Shown piece after piece: positions 15,054 to 24,664 of a DNA stretch of 38,456 bases. The notes under the pieces were generated by a model that was given only the letters and a program-made list of their open reading frames with translations, was not told the DNA's origin and did not search any database. How positions within the stretch are numbered: position 1 is the first letter of the stretch; the number at the start of each line of letters is the position of its first letter. The position numbers were made by a program, and so were the translations under genes. Source of the DNA: JANPCX01 sp031431125 (GTDB lineage: Bacteria; Pseudomonadota; Gammaproteobacteria; Burkholderiales; Burkholderiaceae_C); NCBI GenBank assembly GCA_031431125.1, contig JANPCX010000083.1:1-38456 (forward strand), written 5' to 3'.

Positions 15054-15846
15054 CCAGTTTTTTCAAGCCCGTGGCGTCCAGAACGTGGATCTGCCGCTGT
15101 TTGACTTCCAAGATGCCGTCTTCTTGAAACTTCGAGAAGGTGCGGCTCACGGTCTCTAACTTCAGGCCCAAATAGCTGCCAATTTCTTCGCGCGTCATGC
15201 GCAGTACCAAGGAAGATGCGGAAAACCCGCGGGCTTCTAGTCTCTGGGTCAAGTTCAGCAAGAAGGCTGCCACCCGTTCTTCGGCACGCATGCTGCCCAG
15301 CAGCAACATCACACCATGGTCGCGCACTATCTCGCGGCTCATGATTTTGTGGAACTGGTGCTGCAGGGCACTGAATTCGCGCGACAAGTCTTCCAGACGC
15401 GCATAGGGAATGACGCACACTTGGGAGTCTTCCAGCGCCACAGAATCGCAGGTGTGGCGGTCGGTGCTGATGCCGTCCAGCCCCAACAGCTCCCCAGCCA
15501 TTTGAAATCCAGTGACTTGTTCGCGCCCGTCTTCCGAGGCCACGCAGGTCTTGAAGAAGCCGGTACGCACGGCGTACAGGGCGTCGAAGCCATCGCCGGA
15601 TCGAAATAAGGTGTCGCCCCGGTGCACGGTTTTGCGTGTATCAACCAGGCTGTCTAACCGCTCCAGATCGGGTCGTGACAAGCCCAAGGGAAGACACAGC
15701 TCCCGCAAGTTGCAACTGGAACAGGCCACCTTGAACGCGGCGGCCTTGATGGGGACCACCTTGTGCCCGTGGGTGTCTTCGGTCATCGCAGCAAAACCCG
15801 AATCGGGCTCGGTCCTTGCAATCAAGGCTTCGTCGGGGGAAGGCAT
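15031..15846 (-). CDS. fnr: FNR/ANR-type oxygen-sensing transcription factor
   Basis: The 271-residue protein is a CRP/FNR-family regulator with an oxygen-labile [4Fe-4S] cluster. The N-terminal ligands are CSSCNLRELC (Cys42, 45 and 51), and the fourth is Cys101 in FKTCVASEDGRE. After the cyclic-nucleotide-fold domain comes an HTH with recognition helix LETVSRTF, whose E-SR residues read the TTGAT half-site. ATG 15846 has GGAG six bases upstream. A longer frame starts at a TTG within the FNR box and is rejected. The perfect box between fnr and hemN implies autoregulation. Targets visible here are ccoI, ccoNOQP and hemN. Its 3' end overlaps the 83-residue gene tail to tail. Confidence 0.95.
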   Translation of the reverse strand: MPSPDEALIARTEPDSGFAAMTEDTHGHKVVPIKAAAFKVACSSCNLRELCLPLGLSRPDLERLDSLVDTRKTVHRGDTLFRSGDGFDALYAVRTGFFKTCVASEDGREQVTGFQMAGELLGLDGISTDRHTCDSVALEDSQVCVIPYARLEDLSREFSALQHQFHKIMSREIVRDHGVMLLLGSMRAEERVAAFLLNLTQRLEARGFSASSLVLRMTREEIGSYLGLKLETVSRTFSKFQEDGILEVKQRQIHVLDATGLKKLVNGSSAC

Positions 15847-15928
15847 GTTGGTCTCCAGTTCAGTAGACGCCAAATGATGCCAATTCAGCCGATCTTCAAG
15901 CGGCAGTTTGCTGGGTAAACCTGTCTGC

Positions 15929-15942
15929 TTGATTTGAATCAA
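15929..15942. promoter_or_regulatory. Perfect FNR box between fnr and hemN
   Basis: TTGAT-TTGA-ATCAA matches the FNR consensus exactly and is centred at 15935.5. It lies 40 bases before hemN ATG 15976 and 83 bases before the divergent fnr ATG 15846. It could activate hemN and autoregulate fnr. With hemN so close, the hemN transcript would have almost no leader if the promoter were class II. Confidence 0.8.
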
Positions 15943-15975
15943 GGCGCGGCGCTACAAGAGGAGCATATTAGCGCG

Positions 15976-17391
15976 ATGTCGTTACCCACTCTTGGCGGCC
16001 ATGCTCGTGTGTTGACCGAAGTGCTGCTGGCGCGTTTGGATGTTCCAGGGCCACGCTACACGTCTTATCCGACCGCAGACCGCTTCGTTGAAGCCTTCAC
16101 GGCCCTGGACTACCGGCAGGCCCTGTGGTCCCGTGCCCATGGGGTGGGCACGGCGGGTGGTTTCTCGCCGCTGTCCCTCTATGTGCACGTGCCGTTTTGT
16201 GAGTTGGTTTGCTACTACTGTGCGTGCAACAAAGTCATCACCAAACACCACGAACGTGCGCCAGAGTACTTGGATGCCCTGGAGCGCGAGATCGCCATGC
16301 ATGCCGAGGTGCTGGGCACCGGGCAGGTGGTGTCGCAGTTGCACCTCGGAGGCGGTTCGCCCACGTTCCTCAGTGATGACGAGTTGACTCGCTTGATGAC
16401 CAGTCTGCGCAGTGTTTTTCGTCTGGCACCGGGCGCCGAAGTGTCCATCGAGGTTGATCCGCGGACGGTGACCACAGCCAGGCTGAAGCACCTGTTTGAC
16501 TTGGGTTTTAACCGCCTGAGTTTTGGGGTGCAAGACTTTGACCCTGCCGTGCAACATGCCGTCCACCGTGTTCAAAGCGAACAGCTGGTGGAAGAGTTGA
16601 TGCGCCAGGCCCGCGACTTGGGTTTTGGTTCGACCAATGTTGATTTGATCTACGGACTGCCCCAGCAAACGCCCGCGTCCTTGGAGCGCACCATAAGCAA
16701 GGTGAGTGCCTTGCGTCCCGACCGCATTGCGCTCTATGGTTATGCCCACTTGCCGCAGCGCTTCAAACCACAGCGCCGCATTGATGCCAAAACCTTGCCA
16801 CCGGCGGCCGACAAAATCAAAATGCTGTCACTGGCCATTGCAGGCTTTGAACAAGCGGGCTACCACTACATTGGCATGGACCACTTCGCTTTGCCGACGG
16901 ACAGCCTGGCGGTGGCCAAACGCCAAGGCCGTTTGCACCGCAACTTTCAGGGTTACAGCACACAACCGGATTGCGATTTGATCGGTCTTGGCGTTTCGTC
17001 TATCGGCCGTGTTGGGGCCACCTACAGCCAGAATGCCAAAACCTTGCCCGAGTACTACGACGCGATTCGCCAAGGGCAATTTCCTGTGGTGCGTGGAATG
17101 GCCTTGACTCGCGATGATCTCGTGCGCCGTGCGGTCATCATGGCTTTGATGTGCCAGGGCAGGGTGGAGTACGAGTCGATTGCTCTGTCCTATTTTGTTG
17201 ATACCCAGAGATACTTTGCGACCGAACTGTCCCATATGCAGGATATGCAGGAACAAGGATTGGTGACGATGGAGCCGGGCGCGGTACAACTCACCCCGCT
17301 GGGCTGGTATTTCGTCCGTGCAGTGGCCATGGTGTTTGACCGCCACTTACAGGCGGACAAAACGCGAGAGCGTTTCTCCAAGATCATATGA
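15976..17391 (+). CDS. hemN: Oxygen-independent coproporphyrinogen III dehydrogenase (HemN)
   Basis: HemN is a radical SAM enzyme that converts coproporphyrinogen III to protoporphyrinogen IX without oxygen, supplying haem under low oxygen. The 471-residue protein carries the HemN-type motif CELVCYYCAC (Cys75, 79, 82 and 84). GGGSPTFLS follows, then VDPRTVT, and a C-terminal HemN domain. The length and the YTSYPTADRF start region match bacterial HemN. ATG 15976 was chosen. AGAGGAG lies rather far upstream (12 bases), and an in-frame TTG at 15934 sits inside the FNR box. It is divergent from fnr, and its stop overlaps the next gene start by four bases. Confidence 0.95.
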   Translation: MSLPTLGGHARVLTEVLLARLDVPGPRYTSYPTADRFVEAFTALDYRQALWSRAHGVGTAGGFSPLSLYVHVPFCELVCYYCACNKVITKHHERAPEYLDALEREIAMHAEVLGTGQVVSQLHLGGGSPTFLSDDELTRLMTSLRSVFRLAPGAEVSIEVDPRTVTTARLKHLFDLGFNRLSFGVQDFDPAVQHAVHRVQSEQLVEELMRQARDLGFGSTNVDLIYGLPQQTPASLERTISKVSALRPDRIALYGYAHLPQRFKPQRRIDAKTLPPAADKIKMLSLAIAGFEQAGYHYIGMDHFALPTDSLAVAKRQGRLHRNFQGYSTQPDCDLIGLGVSSIGRVGATYSQNAKTLPEYYDAIRQGQFPVVRGMALTRDDLVRRAVIMALMCQGRVEYESIALSYFVDTQRYFATELSHMQDMQEQGLVTMEPGAVQLTPLGWYFVRAVAMVFDRHLQADKTRERFSKII

Positions 17392-18137
17392 ACGGCGCCT
17401 TGGCCACCACTGCTTTGCTGATGGGCCTGGCCGGCAGTCCGCACTGCGCCACCATGTGCGGCGCGGCCTGCGCGGGTGTGGTCAAACGTTGCGGTGGGAC
17501 CAGCACGGGTGCGGCAATCACGGCCCTTCATCTGGGGCGTGTGCTGAGTTATGCCCTGGCTGGGGCTTTGGTCGCAGCAAGCGCCAATGCCCTGGCGGCT
17601 TGGAGCCAAGAACTTCGCTGGTTGCAGCCTTTTTGGGGCATGTTGCACCTGGCGGCCATGGCCTTGGGCCTGTATTTGCTGTGCGCGGGCCAGCAGCCGG
17701 CCTGGATGGCTGCTTGGGGGCAGGGTGCGAGTCGGGTTGTTTCGCAAGCCGCTCTCACGCCCATGGGTTCAGTGTCGTCAACGAGTGTGGTGACTACAAC
17801 AACCATTTCTTTCCATCGCCGTGGCCCGGCGAAAGCGGGCCTGTGGGGCCTGGCATGGGCGGCATGGCCTTGCGGTTTGTTGCAGTCGGCGCTTTTGGTG
17901 GCTGCCCTCGCGTCCACGCCGGCAGAAGGCGCCAGCTTGATGACCCTCTTCGCCCTGGGTTCTGCCCTGGGTTTGTGGTTGGCGCCTTGGATTTGGTTGC
18001 GAATTCAACGCGACAAAGGGTGGGGCAATGTGTCGCCCCGTTTGGCCATCCGCCTGGCAGGGGCCTTGTTGGCTGGCGCATCCGGCTGGGCCTTGGCTCA
18101 TGGCCTGTGGTCAAGTTCGTGCCGCGCTTTTTGCTGA
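17388..18137 (+). CDS. TauE/SafE-like membrane protein of the cco cluster (probable metal-handling transporter)
   Basis: The 249-residue protein has about six membrane helices. It begins with LLMGLAGSPHCATMCGAACAG, a cysteine- and histidine-containing motif found in the short TauE/SafE-like proteins next to cbb3 genes. These are thought to move metal or reductant for oxidase assembly; the exact substrate is not established. The ATG overlaps the hemN stop (ATGA), so the two are cotranslated. The middle loop (about residues 105-145) is polar and variable. It is followed by an intergenic region holding a MITE. Confidence 0.8.
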   Translation: MNGALATTALLMGLAGSPHCATMCGAACAGVVKRCGGTSTGAAITALHLGRVLSYALAGALVAASANALAAWSQELRWLQPFWGMLHLAAMALGLYLLCAGQQPAWMAAWGQGASRVVSQAALTPMGSVSSTSVVTTTTISFHRRGPAKAGLWGLAWAAWPCGLLQSALLVAALASTPAEGASLMTLFALGSALGLWLAPWIWLRIQRDKGWGNVSPRLAIRLAGALLAGASGWALAHGLWSSSCRAFC

Positions 18138-18455
18138 TGTGGTCTGCCGGGCTTGGACCAACTTGGTCGTAGACAGCGTCATGACAGCGCCCTTACCTTA
18201 GGCAACGCTGAACAAGTCCCTCGCGGATCGCAAGACCTCGCTTGGGGTCGTATGCGGCGTTGCATACCCTCGCCATAGCTGGGCTATGGCTGTGGCGCTT
18301 TTCGTCATGAAGGCCTTGCATCCGATCCCCAATCAAGGCCTTGCGCCCTCGCGGGGACTTATTCAGCGTTGCCTTAGAATCCGCCCCGTCCGGGTTCGCC
18401 TCTTGAGCCCGTTTATCCACCTGGGTTTCACGCCATTCAGCGGAGCTTCAAGCAC
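18138..18455. other. Intergenic region upstream of icd
   Basis: This 318-base gap holds no gene. It contains a short palindrome (GACCAA-C-TTGGTC, 18156-18168) after the TauE-like gene, then the 173-bp MITE, then about 80 bases up to icd. In those last bases I see GGAG at 18440-18443 as the ribosome site but no clear promoter. The icd promoter may therefore lie inside or before the MITE. Confidence 0.6.
18201..18373. mobile_element. 173-bp MITE with IS5-type terminal repeats
   Basis: The element has near-perfect terminal inverted repeats of about 30 bases. The left end begins GGCAACGCTGAACAAGTCCC and the right end, reversed, GGCAACGCTGAATAAGTCCC. TTA lies directly outside both ends (18198-18200 and 18374-18376), as expected for a 3-bp IS5-family target duplication. 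There is no transposase frame. An internal hairpin, CCATAGC-TGG-GCTATGG, lies at 18273-18289. The element occupies most of the gap before icd. Confidence 0.75.
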
Positions 18456-19709
<1,254 letters not shown>

Positions 19710-19723
19710 TTGCCGCGTAAAGT

Positions 19724-19754
19724 AAAAAAGCCCGCTGTTTCAGCGGGCTTTTTT
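19724..19754. terminator. Bidirectional terminator between icd and csp
   Basis: The stem GCCCGCT-GTTTC-AGCGGGC (19730-19748) is flanked by six A on the left and six T on the right. It can therefore stop transcription from both icd and the convergent cold-shock gene. Confidence 0.93.
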
Positions 19755-19762
19755 GCTTGGGC

Positions 19763-20047
19763 TCATGAACCGACGGGTTCTTGTGTTTTTTGGCGTCGTT
19801 CTACAGCGGTCTCTGGCTCGGCGGCCTCAGTACCTGATTGCGCTCCAGCAGGTTGAATGTTCTGTGCCAGCTCCCCTTTGGGGCCGGTCACGAGGTCGTA
19901 GCTGACGCGGCTGCCTTGTTTCAGCGTACGAAAACCCTCCATGTGGATGGAAGAGAAGTGCGCAAATATGTCTTGGCCACCACCTTCGGGTTCGATGAAA
20001 CCGAAACCCTTCGCATCGTTGAACCACTTCACTGTGCCCCATGCCAT
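19763..20047 (-). CDS. Cold-shock protein with C-terminal extension
   Basis: Residues 1-67 are a complete cold-shock domain with both RNA-binding motifs (KGFGFIEPE and DIFAHFSSI). It binds single-stranded RNA or DNA. About 27 further residues, rich in Glu, Ala and Gln, extend beyond the usual 67-70 residue CspA length. AGGAG precedes the ATG by seven bases. It runs convergent to icd, with the shared terminator between them. The gene could be any of several csp paralogues, so no symbol is given. Confidence 0.92.
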   Translation of the reverse strand: MAWGTVKWFNDAKGFGFIEPEGGGQDIFAHFSSIHMEGFRTLKQGSRVSYDLVTGPKGELAQNIQPAGAQSGTEAAEPETAVERRQKTQEPVGS

Positions 20048-20294
20048 TCTTGCTCTCCTGCCGTCGTTGCCTGGCGATTCTCCTGTCCGGTTCGTCTGGT
20101 GTCAAGGAACTGACAGGCTATTGGTGGTAACGGGGTTGGACAGGAGGTCGGCAAAAGTTCATCCTCTTCGCTGCGGTTTCGGTGCGATGAAAAGGCGGGT
20201 TTGAACAGGGGTCATCGAACTCTTGCAGTTGCGCTTTTGGGCGCAATATGCCCTACACGGCACTGGCCTTGCCTTGAGTCGATAGAATGAATCT

Positions 20295-20660
20295 ATGTTT
20301 TTCCTAGCCTCCCAAACACCCGAGCCGCCCGGCTCCCCAACGAACCCAGCCCTTCCTGATGACGGACAGGGTGCGGTTGTTGCAGAGCGGCAAGCCGCTC
20401 GCGTGGAGCCGCCCCCGATGTACCAGGTTGTCTTGCTCAACGACGATTACACCCCGATGGAGTTTGTTGTGATGGTGCTGCAAGAGTATTTCAAGCTCGA
20501 CTTAGAAGCAGCCACGCAAATCATGCTCAAAATTCACCACGAGGGTCGCGGTGTATGTGGCGTATTCTCTAAGGACGTCGCAGCCACGAAAGTGGAGTTG
20601 GTCTCAAACGCCGCCCGTCGGGGCGGTCACCCCTTGCAATGCATTATGGAGGCCGCATGA
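20295..20660 (+). CDS. clpS: ClpS adaptor of the ClpAP protease
   Basis: ClpS binds proteins with N-degron residues and delivers them to ClpA. The 121-residue protein has a flexible Pro-rich N-terminus (about 40 residues) and the conserved core. YQVVLLNDDYTPMEFVV and the MLKIHHEGRGVCGVFSKDVAATK segment are both typical. A start further downstream is possible but ATG 20295 is reasonable. The stop overlaps the clpA start (ATGA), so the two proteins are coupled. The upstream gap of 247 bases to the cold-shock gene contains a TAGAAT hexamer at 20283-20288 but no convincing -35 box. Confidence 0.95.
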   Translation: MFFLASQTPEPPGSPTNPALPDDGQGAVVAERQAARVEPPPMYQVVLLNDDYTPMEFVVMVLQEYFKLDLEAATQIMLKIHHEGRGVCGVFSKDVAATKVELVSNAARRGGHPLQCIMEAA

Positions 20661-22960
20661 TTGCCCAAGAACTTGAAGTCAGCCTGCACATGGCTTTTGT
20701 GGAAGCCCGGCAGCAGCGACATGAATTCATCACCGTTGAGCACTTGCTCATGGCCCTGCTCGACAACCCCTCGGCTGCCGAAGTGTTGCGCGCTTGCTCC
20801 GCCAACTTGGACGACCTGCGCAAGAGTTTGACGCAGTTCATCAAAGAGAACACCCCCACCGTCGGCGGCAACGACGAGGTCGACACCCAGCCCACGCTCG
20901 GTTTCCAGCGTGTGATCCAGCGCGCCATCATGCATGTGCAGTCCACAGGCAGCGGCAAAAAAGAAGTCACTGGGGCGAATGTCTTGGTCGCGATTTTTGG
21001 CGAAAAAGACTCGCATGCGGTGTATTACCTCCACCAACAAGGTGTGACGCGCTTGGATGTGGTGAATTTCATCGCCCACGGCATCAAGAAAACCGACCCG
21101 CCCGAGCCTGCCAAACCCAGCGACGGTGCGACCGAAACACAGGCTGAGAAAGAAGAGGGCGACGGCAAAGGTTCGCCCCTGGATCAATTCACCCAAAACC
21201 TCAACAACTGTGCCCGCGAAGGCAAGATTGATCCGCTGATTGGCCGTGAACACGAGGTGGAGCGGGTGATTCAAATCCTGTGCCGCCGCCGCAAGAACAA
21301 CCCGCTGCTGGTGGGCGAAGCCGGTGTGGGCAAGACCGCCATCGCAGAGGGGCTGGCCTGGCGCATCACGCAGGGCGATGTGCCTGAGGTATTGGCCGAT
21401 GCCACCGTGTACTCCCTCGACATGGGCGCTTTGCTGGCGGGCACCAAGTACCGCGGCGATTTTGAGCAGCGTTTGAAGGGCGTGCTCAAGCACCTCAAAG
21501 ACATGAACAATGCGGTGCTCTTCATCGACGAGATCCACACCCTGATTGGTGCCGGCGCCGCCTCGGGCGGCACACTCGACGCCAGCAATTTGCTCAAACC
21601 GGCGCTGAGTTCGGGTGCCATGAAATGCATCGGTGCCACCACCTTCACCGAATACCGCGGCATCTTCGAGAAGGACGCGGCTTTATCGCGCCGCTTCCAG
21701 AAGGTAGATGTCGTTGAGCCCTCGATCGAACAAACGGTTGAAATCCTCAAGGGCTTGAAGTCGCGCTACGAAGAACACCACAGCGTGAAATACGCGCTGG
21801 GTGCGCTGCAGGCCGCTGCGGAGTTGTCGGCCAAATTCATCAACGACCGCCATTTGCCTGACAAGGCGATTGACGTGATTGACGAAGCGGGTGCCGCCCA
21901 GCGCATCTTGCCCAAGAGCAAACAAAAGAAAACCATCACCCGCAATGAGGTGGAGGAAATCGTCGCCAAAATTGCGCGCATTCCGCCAGCCAGTGTGTCC
22001 TCCGATGACCGCTCCAAGCTCAAGAGCCTCGACCGCGATTTGAAGAGTGTGGTGTTCGGTCAAGACCCGGCGCTGGATGCGTTGGCCTCGTCCATCAAGA
22101 TGGCGCGCTCGGGGTTGGGCAAGCCCGACAAGCCGATTGGCGCCTTCTTGTTCAGCGGCCCCACCGGCGTGGGCAAAACCGAAGCGGCCAAACAGCTGGC
22201 CTACATCCTTGGCATCGACCTGATTCGTTTCGACATGAGCGAGTACATGGAGCGCCATGCAGTGAGCCGCTTGATTGGCGCGCCGCCCGGGTACGTTGGT
22301 TTTGACCAAGGTGGCCTGATGACCGAAGCCATTGGTAAAAAGCCGCACTGCGTGTTGTTGTTGGACGAGATTGAAAAAGCCCATCCCGATGTATTCAATG
22401 TGCTGCTGCAGGTCATGGACCACGGCACCTTGACCGACAACAACGGGCGCAAAGCCGACTTCCGCAACGTCATCATCATCATGACGACGAATGCGGGTGC
22501 CGAAACCATGAACAAATCCACCATCGGTTTCACCAATGTGCGCGAATCAGGTGACGAGATGGCGGACATCAAACGCCTGTTCACACCGGAGTTCCGCAAC
22601 CGCCTAGACGCCATCGTCAGCTTCCGCGCTTTGGACCAAGACATCATCATGCGGGTGGTGGACAAATTCTTGTTGCAGTTGGAAGGTCAACTGGCCGAGA
22701 AGAAGGTGGACGTCACCTTCACCGATGGCTTGCGCAAGCACTTGGCGGCCAAGGGTTTCGATCCACTGATGGGTGCCAGGCCCATGCAGCGTTTGATCCA
22801 AGACACGATCAGGCGCGCTTTGGCCGACGAGCTCCTGTTTGGACGTTTGGTCGACGGTGGCCGCCTCACCGTGGACATCGACGCAGACGGCCAAGCGTTG
22901 CTCGACATTCAACCGCACAAGAAGAGCGACAAACCCAAGGCCGAGCCCGCAACGGCTTGA
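20657..22960 (+). CDS. clpA: ATP-dependent Clp protease ATP-binding subunit ClpA
   Basis: ClpA is the hexameric AAA+ unfoldase that feeds substrates into ClpP. The 767-residue protein starts with the double Clp-N repeat (about residues 1-140). The first AAA+ domain follows, with Walker A GEAGVGKTA and Walker B VLFIDEIH. The second AAA+ domain has GPTGVGKTEAA and LLLDEIEKAHPDVFNVLLQVMD. There is no ClpB-type middle coiled coil, which fits ClpA. The ATG at 20657 overlaps the clpS stop. An earlier ATG at 20639 would add six residues and overlap clpS more. A strong terminator follows. Confidence 0.97.
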   Translation: MIAQELEVSLHMAFVEARQQRHEFITVEHLLMALLDNPSAAEVLRACSANLDDLRKSLTQFIKENTPTVGGNDEVDTQPTLGFQRVIQRAIMHVQSTGSGKKEVTGANVLVAIFGEKDSHAVYYLHQQGVTRLDVVNFIAHGIKKTDPPEPAKPSDGATETQAEKEEGDGKGSPLDQFTQNLNNCAREGKIDPLIGREHEVERVIQILCRRRKNNPLLVGEAGVGKTAIAEGLAWRITQGDVPEVLADATVYSLDMGALLAGTKYRGDFEQRLKGVLKHLKDMNNAVLFIDEIHTLIGAGAASGGTLDASNLLKPALSSGAMKCIGATTFTEYRGIFEKDAALSRRFQKVDVVEPSIEQTVEILKGLKSRYEEHHSVKYALGALQAAAELSAKFINDRHLPDKAIDVIDEAGAAQRILPKSKQKKTITRNEVEEIVAKIARIPPASVSSDDRSKLKSLDRDLKSVVFGQDPALDALASSIKMARSGLGKPDKPIGAFLFSGPTGVGKTEAAKQLAYILGIDLIRFDMSEYMERHAVSRLIGAPPGYVGFDQGGLMTEAIGKKPHCVLLLDEIEKAHPDVFNVLLQVMDHGTLTDNNGRKADFRNVIIIMTTNAGAETMNKSTIGFTNVRESGDEMADIKRLFTPEFRNRLDAIVSFRALDQDIIMRVVDKFLLQLEGQLAEKKVDVTFTDGLRKHLAAKGFDPLMGARPMQRLIQDTIRRALADELLFGRLVDGGRLTVDIDADGQALLDIQPHKKSDKPKAEPATA

Positions 22961-22985
22961 TTCAAACGCTATGGCGTGATGTCAA

Positions 22986-23009
22986 ACGGGAGCTTCGGCT
23001 CCCGTTTTT
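22986..23009 (+). terminator. Rho-independent terminator after clpA
   Basis: The stem ACGGGAGC-TTCG-GCTCCCGT (22986-23005) closes with a stable UUCG loop and is followed by a T run. Confidence 0.92.
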
Positions 23010-23033
23010 GTTGCCCCTGAGCTTTTGCGTGTT

Positions 23034-23774
23034 TCACGCCAGGCTGCGCTGCGCCGGGTCTTGCCGAAAATAGCCGCTGAGCGATTCGTAAAGCCCGGGG
23101 TAGGTTTCGTGCATGGCCCGCCCAGCGACGAAGAAGGTCTCGCAGCAGACTGCAAAAAATTCCTCGATAGATTCACTGCCATAGGGGTCGATCAAGGTCT
23201 CCAGGCCGGCATCGACTTGCAGGCAAAAAACCTCATAGGCTGTGTTCAAACCGGGCAATCGTTGAGACAAACCTTCGCGCATGTCGAGCACATGGGCAAA
23301 CTCATGGATCACCACGTTGTAGGGCAATTCAAGATCCTCTTGTGCGTCAAGAACAGCTTGCCAGGTCAGCATCATGGGACCACCGTCCATGGCTTCACCG
23401 GCGATGTCATCAAGGTAGTGATGCACAACGCCGACCTCGTCTTCAACCTCCCGCTGCACCCGAACATCACTGACATGCATCACGATGCCGACAAAACCGT
23501 CGTACCGCGATAGACCCAAGCGCAGCACGGGCAAACTCGCTTGCGCTGCGACCGCCACCGCAATCTCGTCGGTCACAACAAATCCCTGCGCCCCGTGAAA
23601 TTCTTTGCTGGCCAGGAAAAGGCTAGAAAGTTTGCGTAGCTGGTGTTGATCGCCGGGTGCTAGCTTGCGCAGGAAGGGATAGCGCAGCAAGGTGCCTGTC
23701 CACAGCAGGTCGTCAATGGCGTAGCGCTTGAGCAGTTGCCGCTCGCGCCATGCTTTCCAGCGCCGCAACAGCAT
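23034..23774 (-). CDS. mtfA: MtfA-family zinc peptidase (M90)
   Basis: MtfA is a cytosolic metallopeptidase that in Escherichia coli interacts with the Mlc repressor and links to glucose PTS regulation. The 246-residue protein has the zinc site HEFAH (157-161) and VLDMREG after it. A further acidic residue lies in the SIEEFFAVCCETFF segment. The length is close to the 265 residues of the E. coli protein. ATG 23774 gives MLLRRWKAWRERQLL, which matches the family start. A longer frame up to 24050 runs through lpxH and is false. It follows lpxH by 5 bases, at the end of the minus-strand operon. Confidence 0.9.
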   Translation of the reverse strand: MLLRRWKAWRERQLLKRYAIDDLLWTGTLLRYPFLRKLAPGDQHQLRKLSSLFLASKEFHGAQGFVVTDEIAVAVAAQASLPVLRLGLSRYDGFVGIVMHVSDVRVQREVEDEVGVVHHYLDDIAGEAMDGGPMMLTWQAVLDAQEDLELPYNVVIHEFAHVLDMREGLSQRLPGLNTAYEVFCLQVDAGLETLIDPYGSESIEEFFAVCCETFFVAGRAMHETYPGLYESLSGYFRQDPAQRSLA

Positions 23775-23779
23775 CTTGG

Positions 23780-24658
23780 TTAGCGACGTGTGGGATGGGT
23801 GGCTGCGCCTGCCATCGACAGAGGCCACAGGGCTTTTTCCAAGCTCAGGCGGTTGATCCCCCGCGCAGTCAATCGCAGCACTTCGGCGCGTGGACTGGCA
23901 AGCCCGGCATGAGCTTGAGCGGGTCCGTGATGTCCGTCCAGATCCCAGTCGCTGAGTACATGGCGCACAAATCCCGGCGCCATGGGTTCGCTGCCCGGTT
24001 GGTGGGTGTGTCCGTGAATCAAGATGGGTGTGCCGGCGCCGTGCATCCAAGACACTGCAGTGGTGGTGTCAACGTCGCCTTGGGTTTCCACGGTGGTATC
24101 TGCGTGTCGCCTCATGCTTTCCGCGCGCATGGCCCTGGCCAGTTCCTGGCGTTTTGCCAAAGGTTGACTCAGAAAACTCTGTTGCCACTCTGGACTGCGA
24201 ACCTCGGCCCTGAAGTTTTGGTAGGCCAGGTCGGACAAACAAAGCGCGTCCCCGTGGCAAAGCATCAGGCGTTCACCAAAAACCAAGAGCACGGACGGAT
24301 CGGCCAAAGCCAGGACGCCGCATTCGTTCAGAAAACTGCTGCCGACGAGAAAATCGCGGTTGCCTGCCATGAAGGCAACTGTGATTCTGGACGTGGTTTG
24401 CGCCAGCACCTCGGTGCACTCGGCCTCAAAGCCGTGGTGCCGGGAGTCGTCGCCCACCCACGCATCGAACAAGTCGCCCAAGATGAATACCGCATCGGCC
24501 GGCGTTTCCAACAGGTGTTTTGAAAACGCCGCAAAAGCCAGCGGCGTGCTGCTTGCCAGATGCAAGTCACTGATGAAATCAATCGCCTTCCAAGACGGCT
24601 GCGCCAAAACCTCACAAAAGCGAGGCAGTGGCGGCGGAGCCGAATCAGGGTCTGACAT
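23780..24658 (-). CDS. lpxH: UDP-2,3-diacylglucosamine diphosphatase (LpxH)
   Basis: LpxH hydrolyses UDP-2,3-diacylglucosamine to lipid X in lipid A synthesis, at the inner face of the membrane. The 292-residue metallophosphoesterase has the expected metal motifs FISDLHL, GDLFDAWVGDD, AGNRDFLVG, CHGDALC and HGHTHQPG. It is about 50 residues longer than E. coli LpxH. The extra length comes from a Pro-rich N-terminus, an insertion near residues 180-200 and a C-terminal tail. The start is ATG 24658; the codon before it is TTG. It follows ppiB by about 6 bases in the same operon. Confidence 0.93.
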   Translation of the reverse strand: MSDPDSAPPPLPRFCEVLAQPSWKAIDFISDLHLASSTPLAFAAFSKHLLETPADAVFILGDLFDAWVGDDSRHHGFEAECTEVLAQTTSRITVAFMAGNRDFLVGSSFLNECGVLALADPSVLLVFGERLMLCHGDALCLSDLAYQNFRAEVRSPEWQQSFLSQPLAKRQELARAMRAESMRRHADTTVETQGDVDTTTAVSWMHGAGTPILIHGHTHQPGSEPMAPGFVRHVLSDWDLDGHHGPAQAHAGLASPRAEVLRLTARGINRLSLEKALWPLSMAGAATHPTRR

Positions 24659-24664
24659 CAAAGG

